Of a DNA stretch of 64,000 nt, positions 51,901 to 63,206 are shown piece after piece (position 1 is the stretch's first letter; the number at the start of each line of letters is the position of its first letter). Source of the stretch: Amia ocellicauda (taxonomy: Eukaryota > Chordata > Actinopteri > Amiiformes > Amiidae); assembly GCF_036373705.1 (NCBI RefSeq), contig NC_089869.1:14643676-14707675 (forward strand), in the 5' to 3' direction. Under the pieces are notes generated by a model. It saw only the letters and a program-made list of their open reading frames with translations. It was not told the origin of the DNA and made no database searches. The position numbers and the translations under genes are program-made.

Positions 51901-54900
51901 TCTAGGGGAAAGACAAATTAGACTGCGCTAAAATAACGGCAATACTTTGTATTTTCAAAAGGCACTTGTGGGTAAACACAAACATCATCTCCATGTGCAT
52001 ACATTTATCTTTGCAGACAGCAATCTGTTCTTATATGTCAGCGCATAAAGTCAAATTAATATTTGCTCTAGTGGATAGTTTGCTAAGAGGGATTCAGAAG
52101 AACCGTTTGATCACTGTTGAAGGCTGCTGAATAACTTCGTAACCTGGATCCTTCACTATCCATTTTCAGAGCTGTACGTTTAAAAAATGGCTACCTTACA
52201 TCCTAAATGTGTCACATCTCAAAGGAGGTACTGGCTCCAGTCAGAATAGGAGAGAAACTGCCACAGCACCAGTTGCTAGAGGCTTGACAAAGCATCTTGA
52301 GTGTGATTCTCAGCAACTACAATCAAAAAATGATCAACTGCCACTCTTAAAAATAATCCCTTTAACTAACCTTCAATCAAACCTGACAGGACCTACCAAT
52401 ACCAATGTTCATGCTAGGGGGTGCAGTTTGAGGATTGATCTGATACTGCTACAAAACACTGATCTCAAGAGTACAAGACTGCATGGATTTCATCAAACCG
52501 CCGACAAATGGACACTATACCTTCTGGTCAAAATCTAGGCACGTGGTCTGCCCGGTCCGGACTGATTACCTCCGAGCCTCATACATTTACAGTCATCGTA
52601 ATTGTACCAGGTACAGAAGAGAAATAGGTAACCTTATAAAGGAGATTCAACACATCAATGCTCCCTCTTGCCTACAGCACTGCATGTCTGAACTCACTAC
52701 ATTATTAAAATGTTAATTTTGTTCCCCAAAAGCTAGTAAAATATCTGAAATGTCAGAATATCTCTGCATTCCCCTCGAGGGAAGAAAAAGTAAAGGAGTG
52801 GTTTCTCTCTGCTGAGTGCCAGGAAAGATAAAGGCTCTGATTTTAGATTCACAGTGAAATCCATCCATCCATTTTCGAAACCGCTTATCCTGGTGAGGGT
52901 AGCGGGGCAGTGAAATACAGTTACTTGTAAATATTATTAAGGATGTTTAGCTCTGTTGAATGTCCTTTATCTCTCAGAACCCATTCTTTAAAATGGTACT
53001 TGCGTAAACAGACAATTATGTTAAGATCTAAATCACAGACACACACTCTGCAAGCTTTAATTTAGAAACAGACCAAAAATAATATAATTGCATTTCTTCA
53101 AGCAAATATCATTAGGGACTCATGACTTGGCAAAACGGCTCTTGTGAGTTTCACAAAAAGTTTTTAAATATGGGTGGAGTGGAGTCTGTCATGCACTTGG
53201 CTTCTCCTCATTGTGTCCCATTCCTCTCCAAAGGGAATACATTACAGTGTTATATAAAATAAATATTAAGCAGAATTATTATTTGTATAACTTGGTGGAA
53301 GTAGTTTGCAAAACCACTGGGTTCATTCCCCAGTTCTACCCATGGGAAGTGTAATAACCAATTTTTTGTCAAACACTCATACAAAGCCAAACACTTTGTT
53401 CTAAGATAAATGCTTCAGCTCATGTAGCATATATTGCCTGAACATGCGTTTGAACTGGCATACCTCAATCATACCTCAAGCATAACAAATGTGTTAGACC
53501 CAGAACTGGTTCTTTAACACAGGGGATTTGAACACTTTTTGACAGCTGGAGTGATGTCACTGTAACATCCTCATTATACAGTATGAGCCTGCTTACTTCC
53601 TATGTTTTTCCCAAAATACAGAAAATAGAGAATACAGAAAATCCCAAAAATAGTACCAGGAAGTGGTGAATCAATATTGGGGAGATTCCAAAGGATTCGA
53701 ATTCAAATTCAAATCAAGTTTCCTCCAAAAATGTGAATTATTAACATAATCAAAAACAGGGCTAGGAGAAATTATATATATTATAGATAAACATTTATTT
53801 TGTTACATAATAATGCATTATAAATTAAAAAGTAAGGTTTATCTTTAATATATAGTAAAACAAATATTATCAAACAAACTATTTTTAAGGATCGTCACAG
53901 AGAAACCACTTGCTTAAAAGCTAAACTAGTGTTTAATCTTTAAATACAGAATTCACAGAAATTCTGTCATTCCCTAACAAAATACAGTCCAGCAGTTGAA
54001 TAAACACACAAACATTTTCAACTTTCTATGTAGTCCAATCCAGATGGTCCCAGAATGCTTGTCTTGAATGCTCTATGCAGAGAGCGAAGGCCTTGACCAA
54101 ATCAAAACATGAACATATTTACAAACCCACAGATCGTGTACCCTATTGTACCGTATTTGCTATGTAATAGAAACTGGCCTCGGATAATAAATTAAATCAC
54201 GATGGGTGCAAGTTTGTAGTTTGTGATTCGTGGGAAAGTCAAAGTTGTGATTTGGTCTCGGCCTAGAATATAGTAACCAATCTGACTGCATGCATGTCCA
54301 GTTGAGTGGGGATTTTCCATTTAAACAGAAGATATTATTATGAATAAGGAAAATAAATCTAACCTATCATAAAATATATACACAGCAATTCAATAGAATT
54401 CATTGGAATTAGTGCATAGATTTTTTTGCTAAGATAAATACCTATGCAAAAGCTAGAGCAATAAGAGAGAGGTTTAAAAAAGGAAATTCACCTCAAGCTA
54501 AAACAAATAAAACCAGCTTGTTAAATAGTACAGGCCTCACAACTTAAGGAAGGTTACTAATGAGCATCCGGTTGTTCACAGCTTATAGATTCAGGAATTT
54601 TAAATCAAGCCGTTTCTAGAAACATCATTTACACATGACTTAGGTTCATGTTTTACCTTGAGTCCTGAAAATATATAGTGATTAACAAATGATGAGAGTG
54701 TCAAAAAAGAGGATTCTAGAAATCGGTAGATACTGAAAAAGCTGTTTGTGTGTGTTTTGTGTTTATGTTTTGTATGTAGCTGATTGAAATAAGTATTCTA
54801 TTATATGGTACAAAACCAGTACTATAAATGCATTTGAATCAAATAAAGACTATATACCTAAATAATCTTACTGTGTGGTCAGTATTTATATACTACATGT

Positions 54901-54925
54901 TTAAAATATTTCCTTTCCTGTATGC

Positions 54926-54969
<44 letters not shown>

Positions 54970-56395
54970 GTTATTATTGTATTTTACACTCATAAACTGT
55001 TCTATTAGTTATGGGAACTATTGTGCCTACAGTGATAACAGTATTACTAGGAGGCCTGTGGATTATGTAACTCTTCTGCCACTTTGTGCTCAGCATACAT
55101 ATTTTTAACATTTCTGTATTAGCCACAAAACCACAATATGTATGTACATCACTAAGGCCTACATGGAACCTGAAATAAAAAAAAGAAGAGCTGTCCACAT
55201 AATTATATTAAAGAACAGGCCATAAATCCAAATGTATATATCTTAATGTAAAATGTGATGCCATTGCATTTAAAGTTATTTTGTCTAGACTTTATGTAAT
55301 TACCCTTTCAAGGTACTGACAACTGTGTGAAAGGAAGCGCTTCCCTCTCAAACGCTGTAACATGTATTCCCATCAAATCTCTAAGGGAAAAAAGACTGAC
55401 CACAAAGGAACAAAGTTTAGATGTTTAAATTGCTTGGTCAGCTAACTATTCCCCCCCACCCCCCTTCAGCGCACAAGCGCACTACTCATGCACTAGTCAT
55501 CCCAAAACAGCAATCAAGCTCGCAACAACAGAGAAACACCTCAGACGCCTATCCCGATTTCATATCTGCAGCTAAATCTGCAAATCTTTCAAAACATAAA
55601 CCAAACGAATTTGTTTACGAAATAAAACTGCAGACGCTCCCTGTGAAAAAGTCATCCTAAACCCCCCAGACAAGTCCTTCCTCGGCGCTGAATCTGGGCA
55701 GCTCGCCTGTGAGCGCAACCATAGAGTCAGTCAGACAGCTGGAACAGCTGGAGCGGCGCTGCATCCGCGCTGTAACCCAATCCTGCGCCCTGCTCCGTGG
55801 GGGATGTGCTGTTTTCCTTTGCTCAAAAGCAGACTGCAAAAAACGTCACAGATCCCCCCAGAAACAATGAAGCACCCCCCTTCAAAATGTATTCACCAAT
55901 AACAACTTTATGAATTGTATTTAGTGTGAATGCTGTCGAATGCCATTTTCTATATAATGATGTTCACATTAATTGTATGTCACTTTAAATATGTTAACTA
56001 ATCAAGAAACTGTTACGTTATTGCAAGTGTCTTTGTTCTAAGTCTTGCATTTGTCCTATTAGCAGCCCAACTAAACTTTCTTCCCTTCAGTGTATAACAG
56101 AGAATAGATTCAAGGCTTTACTCGCGATGAAGTGAAAGCCCACATCCGTGCGCCCATCGCCGTCTCCAGACAACAGACCCGTTGCACGGCGATGTGCAGT
56201 GGAGAGGAAATAAAACGCTACAAATATGACAGTCACTTACTTATCAAGGACAAAGTACAAGTCGAAGGCACCCTGACAAGACCTCTCTTCTTCTTCCTGC
56301 TCTTCCTCGGGCTCCGCTCGCACCGGGGGAGACGTGCAAAGCAAAAAGCACAGCAACGCCAGGGCAAGAGACACGTTCATCAAAAAGCTCGCCAT
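27903..56395 (-). CDS. antxr1c: Anthrax toxin receptor family protein, ANTXR1-like (complete, 18 exons)
   Basis: Exons (minus, 5' to 3'): 56395-56241, 46904-46833, 46251-46180, 45763-45682, 45584-45554, 45462-45389, 45275-45207, 44748-44668, 44561-44501, 41442-41344, 40942-40873, 36788-36710, 36085-35990, 35565-35527, 34489-34391, 34064-33903, 33783-33703, 28145-27903. The CDS is 1665 nt, in frame, 554 aa (human ANTXR1 564). Residues 1-27 are a signal peptide. A Glu-rich linker follows (28-37). The vWA domain has a complete MIDAS (D51, S53, S55, T119, D148). The Ig-like stalk includes [15 protein letters not shown]. The transmembrane helix is about 320-341, then CC (344-345), a palmitoylation-type site. 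The cytosolic part has [16 protein letters not shown] and GRCINFTR, then a proline-rich tail from about 485. Family role: single-pass receptor binding collagen VI and other matrix proteins, linked to actin; ANTXR1 and ANTXR2 also bind anthrax protective antigen. The proline tail favours ANTXR1-like over ANTXR2. The exact paralogue symbol is my inference from family and linkage. ATG 56395 has a strong Kozak context and is the first in-frame ATG. Confidence 0.96.
28146..33702 (-). other. Intron 17 of the antxr-family gene
   Basis: 5.6-kb intron between the exon ending MRPQPGDQ and the last exon. It contains a 20-nt T run near 30444-30463 and an A run near 29608-29625, but no convincing exon or known repeat. 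Confidence 0.85.
36408..36468 (+). repeat. (GGA)n purine tract in intron 12 of the receptor gene
   Basis: Nearly pure gaggag run with one interruption (gttgga). In the transcript (minus strand) it reads as (UCC)n, a pyrimidine-rich tract about 320 nt upstream of the transmembrane exon. Confidence 0.9.
36789..40872 (-). other. Intron 11 of the antxr-family gene
   Basis: 4.1-kb intron. AT-rich sequence with no recognisable repeat family or exon-like frame. Short frames here lack matching splice sites and family resemblance. Confidence 0.85.
41443..44500 (-). other. Intron 9 of the antxr-family gene, with an extreme AT-rich block
   Basis: The block about 42410-42680 consists largely of A and T (runs of atatataaaataaa). 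It is followed by a more GC-rich, CpG-containing part at 42770-43500. No exon is supported in either. Confidence 0.8.
46310..46640 (-). repeat. LINE 3'-tail type repeat
   Basis: On the minus strand the element ends ctgtaaagcactctgtggct, then gcgaagggcactatac, then taaattaaaatggattgaat with a (TTGA)n-like tail (46310-46325). A 'aaagcgctttgtgg ... aagggcgctatataaat ... (ttga)n' end is a familiar 3' terminus of dispersed fish LINE/SINE families of L2-like type. The inner part contains ggcctaggcctaatggctg. The outer limit is approximate. Confidence 0.55.
47090..47850 (+). mobile_element. Decayed L1-like LINE fragment (ORF2 C-terminal part), interrupted
   Basis: A frame near 47180-47260 reads [20 protein letters not shown], which resembles the L1 ORF2 motif 'I.FSTLQLPKEKGGLGLPN'. 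After the MITE insertion, a frame at 47582-47839 reads HTFPSMPSQ...KGNNLSYLL, which loosely matches the next conserved part of fish L1 ORF2. An A22 run at about 48523-48544 could be the poly(A) tail of the same element. Frameshifts and stops show it is dead. The similarity is weak and read by eye. Confidence 0.4.
47349..47545. mobile_element. Fold-back MITE with about 80-bp inverted arms
   Basis: The left arm 47349-47430 (gcagggattcccaaatc...gccctgctggttttgg...ccaactgagctcgtaa) is the reverse complement of the right arm 47461-47545 at roughly 80% by eye. About 30 bp lies between the arms. Both ends are flanked by ctaat (47344-47348 and 47546-47550), a possible 5-bp target duplication. The motif set (cctgccctgctggtttt, caactgagctc, cttaattgaa) is typical of a high-copy fish palindromic repeat. 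Confidence 0.85.
48522..48544 (+). repeat. Poly(A) run
   Basis: 22 consecutive A after ccctttaa. It may be the 3' tail of the LINE-like relic upstream. Confidence 0.7.
52861..52907 (-). mobile_element. 47-bp 5'-truncated RTE-type LINE tail with target-site duplication
   Basis: The insert reads (on +) ccatccatccattttcgaaa followed by ccgcttatcctgg and a GC-rich end. On minus it ends caggataagcgg...aatggatggatgg, the common 3' terminus of fish RTE-clade LINEs. The direct repeat cagtgaaat flanks it exactly (52852-52860 and 52908-52916). Confidence 0.8.
54926..54978 (+). repeat. (ATT)n microsatellite
   Basis: About 17 near-perfect units with one G interruption near the end. Confidence 0.95.
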
Positions 56396-56940
56396 CTTTT
56401 TCCAGACAGTTAGATCCCCCCCCCACAAAAAGCACAGCAGATGAATTCAATGCGTTTCACATTATCTCCCAAGTCTTGAGAAGGTTTTCTCCCAGCTGGG
56501 TGCGCCGGGATTGTCACGGTGCTGCTCGGTGACGGTGCTTTCTTTGCATCTGCTAAACATACAGCCTGGCTTTCTCTACACTGCAGCCCTGAGCCAAGCG
56601 ATGCAACACAGGACCATGCCAATACTGGCGAAGAGGAAACTACTTCCCTTTTCCGGGGGGAAAAACGAAAACGGTGAACTTCACAGTATAGCTAAGAATG
56701 AAGAAGACGCTTTTTTTGCAAATTAAAGTCTGGGAAAAGTCTCAGAATAGGAAAGTAGCAATTAAAGCTTTGTCCGAATACCGGTAGTTAATCCACATAA
56801 AGTATGCATGCCATTGCAAAGTATAAGTGAACAGCCCCCTTCTGAAGAACTGGAATAAATCCCTTTGTATGACTTATGAAAGTTGTGCATACAAAGCAAA
56901 ACAACTTTACAGGAATACAAAACCGCAAGATCAACAAGCA

Positions 56941-56948
56941 TGACGTCA
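56941..56948. promoter_or_regulatory. Perfect CRE octamer
   Basis: The palindrome TGACGTCA lies about 550 bp upstream of the receptor start codon. A half site (aacgtca) follows 10 bp later at 56957-56963. CREB/ATF binding is inferred from the motif only. Confidence 0.45.
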
Positions 56949-57852
56949 TTTTACTGAACGTCATTTTGTACAGAGGGTTGTTGAATTGCGCTCATGATGA
57001 TGAATACTGGATTTGAACCCAGTGTAGCTACTATAGCTCCCAATTTAGCTATTTATTTATTTATTGAATGTTTAAACAGTTTAGCCTATTGCCCCCCTTT
57101 CACCAGTTATTATATCAAATAAACCTAATCTCAGAATCCATGTTTGAAATATTATAGACTTATGGGACCGACCAAGGATAGATACTCCTTAATTGGGCAA
57201 AACGACCTTTTTAACATGAGAAACAGTTATCGCAGTTGTTTCATGTTACTACTGTGCATGATGATCAAAGCAAAACAGCTGCATATGGCATATTTTTTTG
57301 CGCTCCAGGATAATGTACAATAAGATGTAATTTGGCAACCTGAACTTGTCCCATGCTGAAAGGCGTCTTGTACCACGGCGCCCACAAAAAGGGAAACAAA
57401 ATCTACACATGCATTATAACTGTCTGATTTACGATTAGGGACATAAGGCCTTAGGCTACATTAAGACAAAAAAAAAATGACAAGGAAAATTAGAACCTAA
57501 ATATATAGATTAAATAATTCTCTAATTAACTCTAATTAACTCTAGGAACAGACAAACAAACAGGTAGTCTATTCATTAATGCGATTTGAAATATGTGAGT
57601 AATTAATACTTCATAAACATGTTATTAATATATATTATTTATTTATTTATTTATTTTGCTTTGGCACAGACACCTTCCTAAGGTTTATTGATATGCTGGA
57701 CTGTAATTGTACTTGAAAAACATCTTATTGTTGTCTATTTTGGAAAGAATACAAACAATTATACCTTTAGGCTAAATTTAATACGAAAAATATCAACAGC
57801 TGTATTTTGTATTTTTATAGCAATTGTTGCTTTCAGATATTGACATCTCACG

Positions 57853-57892
57853 CTGATGATGATGATGATAATTAATCATCATCATCATAATC
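57853..57892. repeat. Short palindrome of GAT/ATC repeats
   Basis: gatgatgatgatgat is followed by aatta and atcatcatcatc, giving a near-perfect hairpin. Confidence 0.8.
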
Positions 57893-58376
57893 CACGGTGT
57901 TATTTAACCACAGTATTGCATAGTTTTTTTTATTTTATTTTATTTCGGTCCTTCTCTCACACTGAATAACATTGATGTGGCACCACTCATGTTTTGGGTG
58001 CCATTCACACCTCTTTATCGCTCCATGTACTGCATATTTTAACCAATATATTTAATTGATATAATTAAAAGTTAAAGTAATTACATATTTAGAGGCTTCT
58101 GTATGTTATGTCCTTGGTTCAGTTGATCAATTGTATTGTCTTAACATTTACTCAGCCATGATTTCTTAAGCAGTAATAGAGAATCTTGAATGATTACAAT
58201 TAGGAAAACAGATGAATATACCAACCAAAAGCTATCAAGAATGTGTTCAGTACCAAAGAAGATGATTTTAATGTTAATTTTCTTATTCGACGTTGGATCA
58301 CCTTTTGGCTCCAGAGAACATCAAATTTACCATAATTATTATAATAGCATACCACTTAAATAGTACTATGAAGCAG

Positions 58377-58494
<118 letters not shown>

Positions 58495-59185
58495 TGATGT
58501 TTTCCTTTGAATAGTGAACAATGGGTGTATCTGCAACAGGATTTTCAAATATTTTACCCAAGTAGTATCACAGTAAATATAGCATAAAGAACAAAAAAAC
58601 ATAATGTGCTTCATGTATGACAGAAGCTTCTTTAACAAGCTAATTTTCATAAAAGCAGAACAATGTGCTCAGTTGGCTCAGTAGAAATATGACATCTGAA
58701 TTGATTGAAACGATCAACCATCACACATCAATTATATGCATTTCCTGAAAGATCATTTTTCAGGGAAACATTCAATATTAACAGATCAGCAACCTGTCAG
58801 GTACACTAGAAGAAAGCTTAATTTAATGGTATTTTATATGTTTTACAGAGGCTGTATTTAAATATATTGGCTTCCTTTAGTCATTTACACTGATATCCAG
58901 TTGACTCCCGAAGCAATGCTGACATGGCGCATCCTCTTCCATGAATAATTAAATCCAACTGGGTGGAAATACTAATTGACTTCTACTAAATACTACTACT
59001 TCTTCTACCACTACTACTACTACTGAAACATATACAGATGTTTCTACTTTTTCACATTGCTATTAGAAATATTACGGTAAGACCGGATGTATCGCTTACT
59101 TTCCTAAAAAATGAAGGGGGATTGTCCTGTGGAGATACAAGAAAACTAAAAGTAATATATTTATTTCTATTATTTCTGTGTGTAT

Positions 59186-59206
59186 GTTTGTCTGTCTGTC
59201 TGTCTC
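59186..59206 (+). repeat. (TCTG)n microsatellite
   Basis: Five consecutive units, gtctgtctgtctgtctgtc. Confidence 0.85.
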
Positions 59207-60030
59207 TATGCCTTTTCTGTATTCTAGAACTTTGTATCAATTATAATGTATATGGGTATTTTATGTTTGTGTGAATTATTTTTGACTGTAAAGACGGGTA
59301 ACAGTGTATAAGTGTTACCCAGTTCTGCAACAGTGGATTATAAGGCTATAAGGCTATGTACAGTTGCAAGAGCATGTACAGTTAGTGAAATAGTTTACTA
59401 TGACATACATTTCTACATAAACGGTGTAGAATATAACCACGTATGTATGTACGCATGTATTTGATTGTTTATCTGTTTATTTGTGTATTTGAGTAACAGC
59501 TGGTTGGAATCGAAAGTAAAGTACAATTGAGCATTATTAAAAGACATGATCTTTTTGCCACTGGCCGAATACATTATTCATGTAAAAATGGCTCATCTGA
59601 TAAACATTTAGTAGATTATTTCGCCTCAGATGTTTCAGTTAATTTTCGTTTGGAATAATTAAACAAATAACCACATGGCGACCTTCACCGTGCCTTAGTA
59701 CATGCGACGTGATTAGTGACAGACTGATTGTTTTTCTCAAATTATTTTTATTTTGAAAGGTTTGAATACATACCTCATTGATAGCCCACTAATATACGTT
59801 TCGATGTCTTCAGATATTTTATTTTTGTATTTTTACACATAGAATATATTCCTTTATCTTCTTTATCCTTCCTAAACAGATGTCACTTGTTATTTTAACC
59901 AAACGAATAGCCTACATGTCATGCTTGTGTACAAAACCACAGCCCGTCATTTGTGCCAAAAGTTTGCAGTATAATAATAATAATAATACAAAAATAAAGT
60001 AAGTAAATAAATAAACACATTTATTATCTA

Positions 60031-60050
60031 TTCTTCTTCTTCTTCTTCTT

Positions 60051-60124
<74 letters not shown>
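60031..60124 (+). repeat. Compound microsatellite (TTC)n(AAT)n
   Basis: About 16 TTC units are followed without spacer by about 14 AAT units. (AAT)n also appears near 59972-59988. Confidence 0.97.
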
Positions 60125-60125
<1 letters not shown>

Positions 60126-60536
60126 CAACTTTACAGCATTACATAGACATTACTTCAAACAGTAATAATTTATAGGCTAAGAAGACAGCACTACTAAGTA
60201 CAAATCGTATACTTTCGTATATTGCCAGCTGATTTACAATAAAGCCTTGTGTAAAGTCAAACCTCAAAAAACACATGATTAGAGCCTACAGAATTGCGAA
60301 AGAGGACACTGGCTGAGAATTAACGGCACTGGGCTTTATTATCGTCTGGCACTGGAAAGGCACGGATTTAAAATGATGTATTCGAAGACTTAAATAAATA
60401 CAACATGTTTATCTTCATTTTTATTTTTAATTACTGCAAATCTTTACAAATTCAGGCTTTATTGTGGCATATCAGACAGCCAGGACCAAATCAAAACTTT
60501 CGCCGCAATACATGACCCAACCCCTCCCCTCCTAGA

Positions 60537-60567
<31 letters not shown>

Positions 60568-60574
60568 CATACAT
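60537..60574 (+). repeat. (ATAC)n microsatellite
   Basis: Run of catacatacatacatac units with an atat interruption. Confidence 0.9.
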
Positions 60575-61246
60575 GTCAATGTAACTTACAATTTACTTAT
60601 TGGTCAAACAAATATTTGTCTGGGTCCAATAGGCACCTAACTTCCTACCGTATTTCCTCAATCCAAATACAGAAGATACGTATTAAGACAAAAATAATCT
60701 AAGAAAAAAATCTAAATCTATATACACAGATTAGATTAACTTCAATTGCACTGTATCGCTCTCTTCTAGACCCATGATTTTTTTTTTAGTTCAACACTAT
60801 ACATGATGATCTTAATGATATCAGGATCTGTTCAGTGATCTTTGATTTGATCATTTTAATGGGTTCTTTAATTCAAAGTCTATTACTCTATTTACCATGC
60901 ATACTAATGGTCTCCGACAGGCAGAGTAACATGCAGAATATTTGTCTGTACTGATGTACCATTTAAATTAATTACAACATGTCATTCAATTCAGTAGCCA
61001 GATCCCTCAGATCTAAAAGACATTAATGATACGGTCCTCTCTACTCTTGTCCATCTAAAGGAATAGGCGGTCAAGCGACGAGTAACCCATGTCTGGAACG
61101 ACATCTTTCTAAAATAATGCTGAACCTAAAACTGCACTTGTTTTCATAGAGACAAGATTTCTGGTTTATCATTGATAAATTAAAATAATTGTATAATTGT
61201 ATAAATGTGTATAATTGTATATTATTTATAACATTTATTTTAAATT

Positions 61247-61270
61247 AAATATATATATATATATATATAG
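61247..61270 (+). repeat. (AT)n microsatellite
   Basis: Twelve uninterrupted AT dinucleotides next to a TATA-rich, AC-rich stretch. Confidence 0.9.
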
Positions 61271-61699
61271 TTAGTCTGCATTTATATATACACACACACA
61301 TATTTCCTAATAGTCTTCCTCAATATGAGACCAGATCATCGTAATCAATGTTGTTAATTCAGTATGAAAAAAACAAGTAATAACAAAATAAAAATGCATT
61401 CAATGAAAAGTAATAGGCCTATAATTAAGCACCATCACAAAAACGTACAGATCTTAAGGCTCCCTTTAGAATACGAAACTGAAAAAAAATATAATATGCT
61501 ATCATTTAACATAATCAAAAGCATGGTGTCAAAGCTTTCAATTAATCAATTATTCTCTTAAAAAAGGCAAGGCTTCCCTTCTTGTCTAATTAGGCCGGCT
61601 GTAAAGGCAGAAAAGCACCAATCAAAATGCCACCTGGGGGCTGAAGGCAACGGGAGAGCGCGTCTATGGGCCACAGCGCTGCAGTGCGCTGCCTCCACA

Positions 61700-61867
61700 G
61701 TGCAGAAGAGTGCGACTGAGAGGAGAGTGGCAGTCAGTGCAGACCTGCATCACCCTCACCCTCACCCTCTCCCTCACCCTCTCCCTCACCCTCACAGCAC
61801 AGCACAGGGCATTGCAACTGCAAAGGGGAGCGCTGTCTTTATGTCTGGAGTACCACACATCCCACTG
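61700..61867 (+). other. prdm8b: Probable 5' non-coding exon of prdm8 (start approximate)
   Basis: A GC-rich stretch with CpGs ends in a strong donor, CACTG|GTGAGT, at 61867/61868. The next acceptor downstream on + is the coding-exon acceptor at 63199. A CCAAT motif (accaatca, about 61618) lies about 80 bp upstream. The exon contains a CTCACC-type minisatellite and an ATG at 61841 that is out of frame with the main ORF. The transcription start is not determinable here. Confidence 0.55.
61748..61797 (+). repeat. CCTCAC/CCTCTC minisatellite in the prdm8 leader
   Basis: Hexamer-based repeat: caccctcaccctcaccctct followed by ccctcaccctctccctcacc. Confidence 0.9.
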
Positions 61868-63199
61868 GTGAGTGTGCAACATGTTTGATATATTTTGACT
61901 TGGTTGATAGTCCTAAATAGATGTGTATCATACATTTTAGGTTTATTGTGAGCTTTTCTATTACACATCTCCGGGCGTCAATAAGGAAAGTTGAATGCAC
62001 ATTTCCTTTCATTTGGGTGTACGTTTACAAAGGCGTTTGCACATCTATGTTGATACATGTTTGTTGTTGCTGCTGTTTTTTTTGGCCTTATTAACAAACA
62101 TTGGTTGTATTTTCTGCAATGGATGCTTTGCACCTGCTACATAACTGTGTGCCAAACGCTCGTTGTTTAACTGCCACGACTGTATTGACTGCATGCCTTG
62201 AAATGAAGGATGAGATTTAATGTAACTTACATAACTACAAAGTAAACGTGTGTGTATATATATTCGCATATAGAAATAGTCTAGTACACGAAAACACTTA
62301 GCTGTGTATAACAACTGATATTAAGTGTATATATATATATATAATCGTTGTAATAATCAAACAATTTGCTGTTCTTGATTACCCACTATAAAACGTTGAT
62401 AAACGCTGTGTTTGAAAGACAGTTTGAATGCCAGATGGACAGACAATGGGAGAAATCAAACTGAAATCTCTAAAACAAAAGGATGTCAGCTGAAATCAAG
62501 AAACTGAATTGACTATAATGTATGTATGTATGTATGTATGTGTGTGTGTATATGTATATATATATATAATGCATGTAATTATTAAACAAATATTTAATGA
62601 CAATTTGAAATGCACAATTGATTAAGGTATTAAGCTTAGGACAGTTTTTTAAAGTCTGAAACATCTTCAAGCTCAGTCTTACAGAAATCAATCAGATTGA
62701 TCTATTAAGCGGTCTGCTTTAGGATTGTAAGATAAATAAATAGATAAATAAGCAGTAAATAGGATATTAAGAAAATAAACATGGAATAGTCTAACATTGG
62801 CTATATAATCACATATTATTAAAATAACTAAGAAACCGCTTCAGTAGCCATCTTTGGTTTATTTATTGTTGCTGTTAATAATAACAATATTAATAATAAT
62901 TGTTCATTAACGTCTTCTACTTTCGAAGCCAGGGATTGAGATCCAGCAATGCAATTGTCGCGACGGAAATTGATTATTTTTCGATCCCTAAATATTCATC
63001 TTTAAAAATGTTTCCTAAATGTACAGGTATTTGTGAGCCTGCAGGTAGGCTGTATATTTTGTGAAAGGATGGCAGCAGGGTGGATGTTGTTGAGTTTCCA
63101 CAGGTGTCCCAGCAGGCTAGGAAACGTAACCTAGCAACTGAAAGACGGGTTTGTGAGCAGCCCGCAGCGCCGTGATTACCCGTCTCGTCCCGTCCGCAG
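61868..63199 (+). other. prdm8b: Intron between prdm8 leader exon and first coding exon
   Basis: Donor GTGAGT, acceptor CGTCCGCAG. It contains a (TATG)n/(TG)n/(TA)n tract at 62519-62568 and an (AT)n tract near 62330. The last 60 bp are GC-rich. No exon is seen inside. Confidence 0.6.
62519..62568 (+). repeat. (TATG)n(TG)n(TA)n compound microsatellite
   Basis: tgtatgtatgtatgtatgta, then tgtgtgtgta, then tatatatata. Confidence 0.9.
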
Positions 63200-63206
63200 G
63201 GTCAGC

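Larger units (their letters stand above)
46905..56240 (-). other. Intron 1 of the antxr-family gene (9.3 kb)
   Basis: It separates the signal-peptide/linker exon from the vWA exons. It holds the LINE relic, fold-back MITE, RTE tail and (ATT)n microsatellite listed separately, plus a GC-rich patch at about 55640-55840 next to the first exon that may be regulatory. Otherwise AT-rich without exons. Confidence 0.9.

Noticed and set aside
52209..52716. Two overlapping frames with faint LINE resemblance ([28 protein letters not shown])
   Set aside because: The two motif-like strings lie too close together and in different frames compared with L1 endonuclease order. No poly(A) or TSD was seen, so this may be chance.
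53300..53345. T-arm-like ctgggttcattccccag, possible tRNA/SINE
   Set aside because: It forms a stem, but the B-box core departs from consensus and no cloverleaf or tRNA-like head is present.
55657..55839. GC-rich minus ORF near the first receptor exon, considered as an alternative exon
   Set aside because: No acceptor/donor pair of matching phase and no similarity. More likely regulatory GC-rich sequence.
56396..56428. Upstream extension of the receptor ORF (11 more codons)
   Set aside because: The extension begins at TTG. The first in-frame ATG is 56395, which also has the strong Kozak context and gives a normal signal peptide.
61700..61888. His/Pro-rich 62-codon ORF as a separate protein
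   Set aside because: It is a translation of the CCTCAC minisatellite in the prdm8 leader and runs over a strong splice donor.
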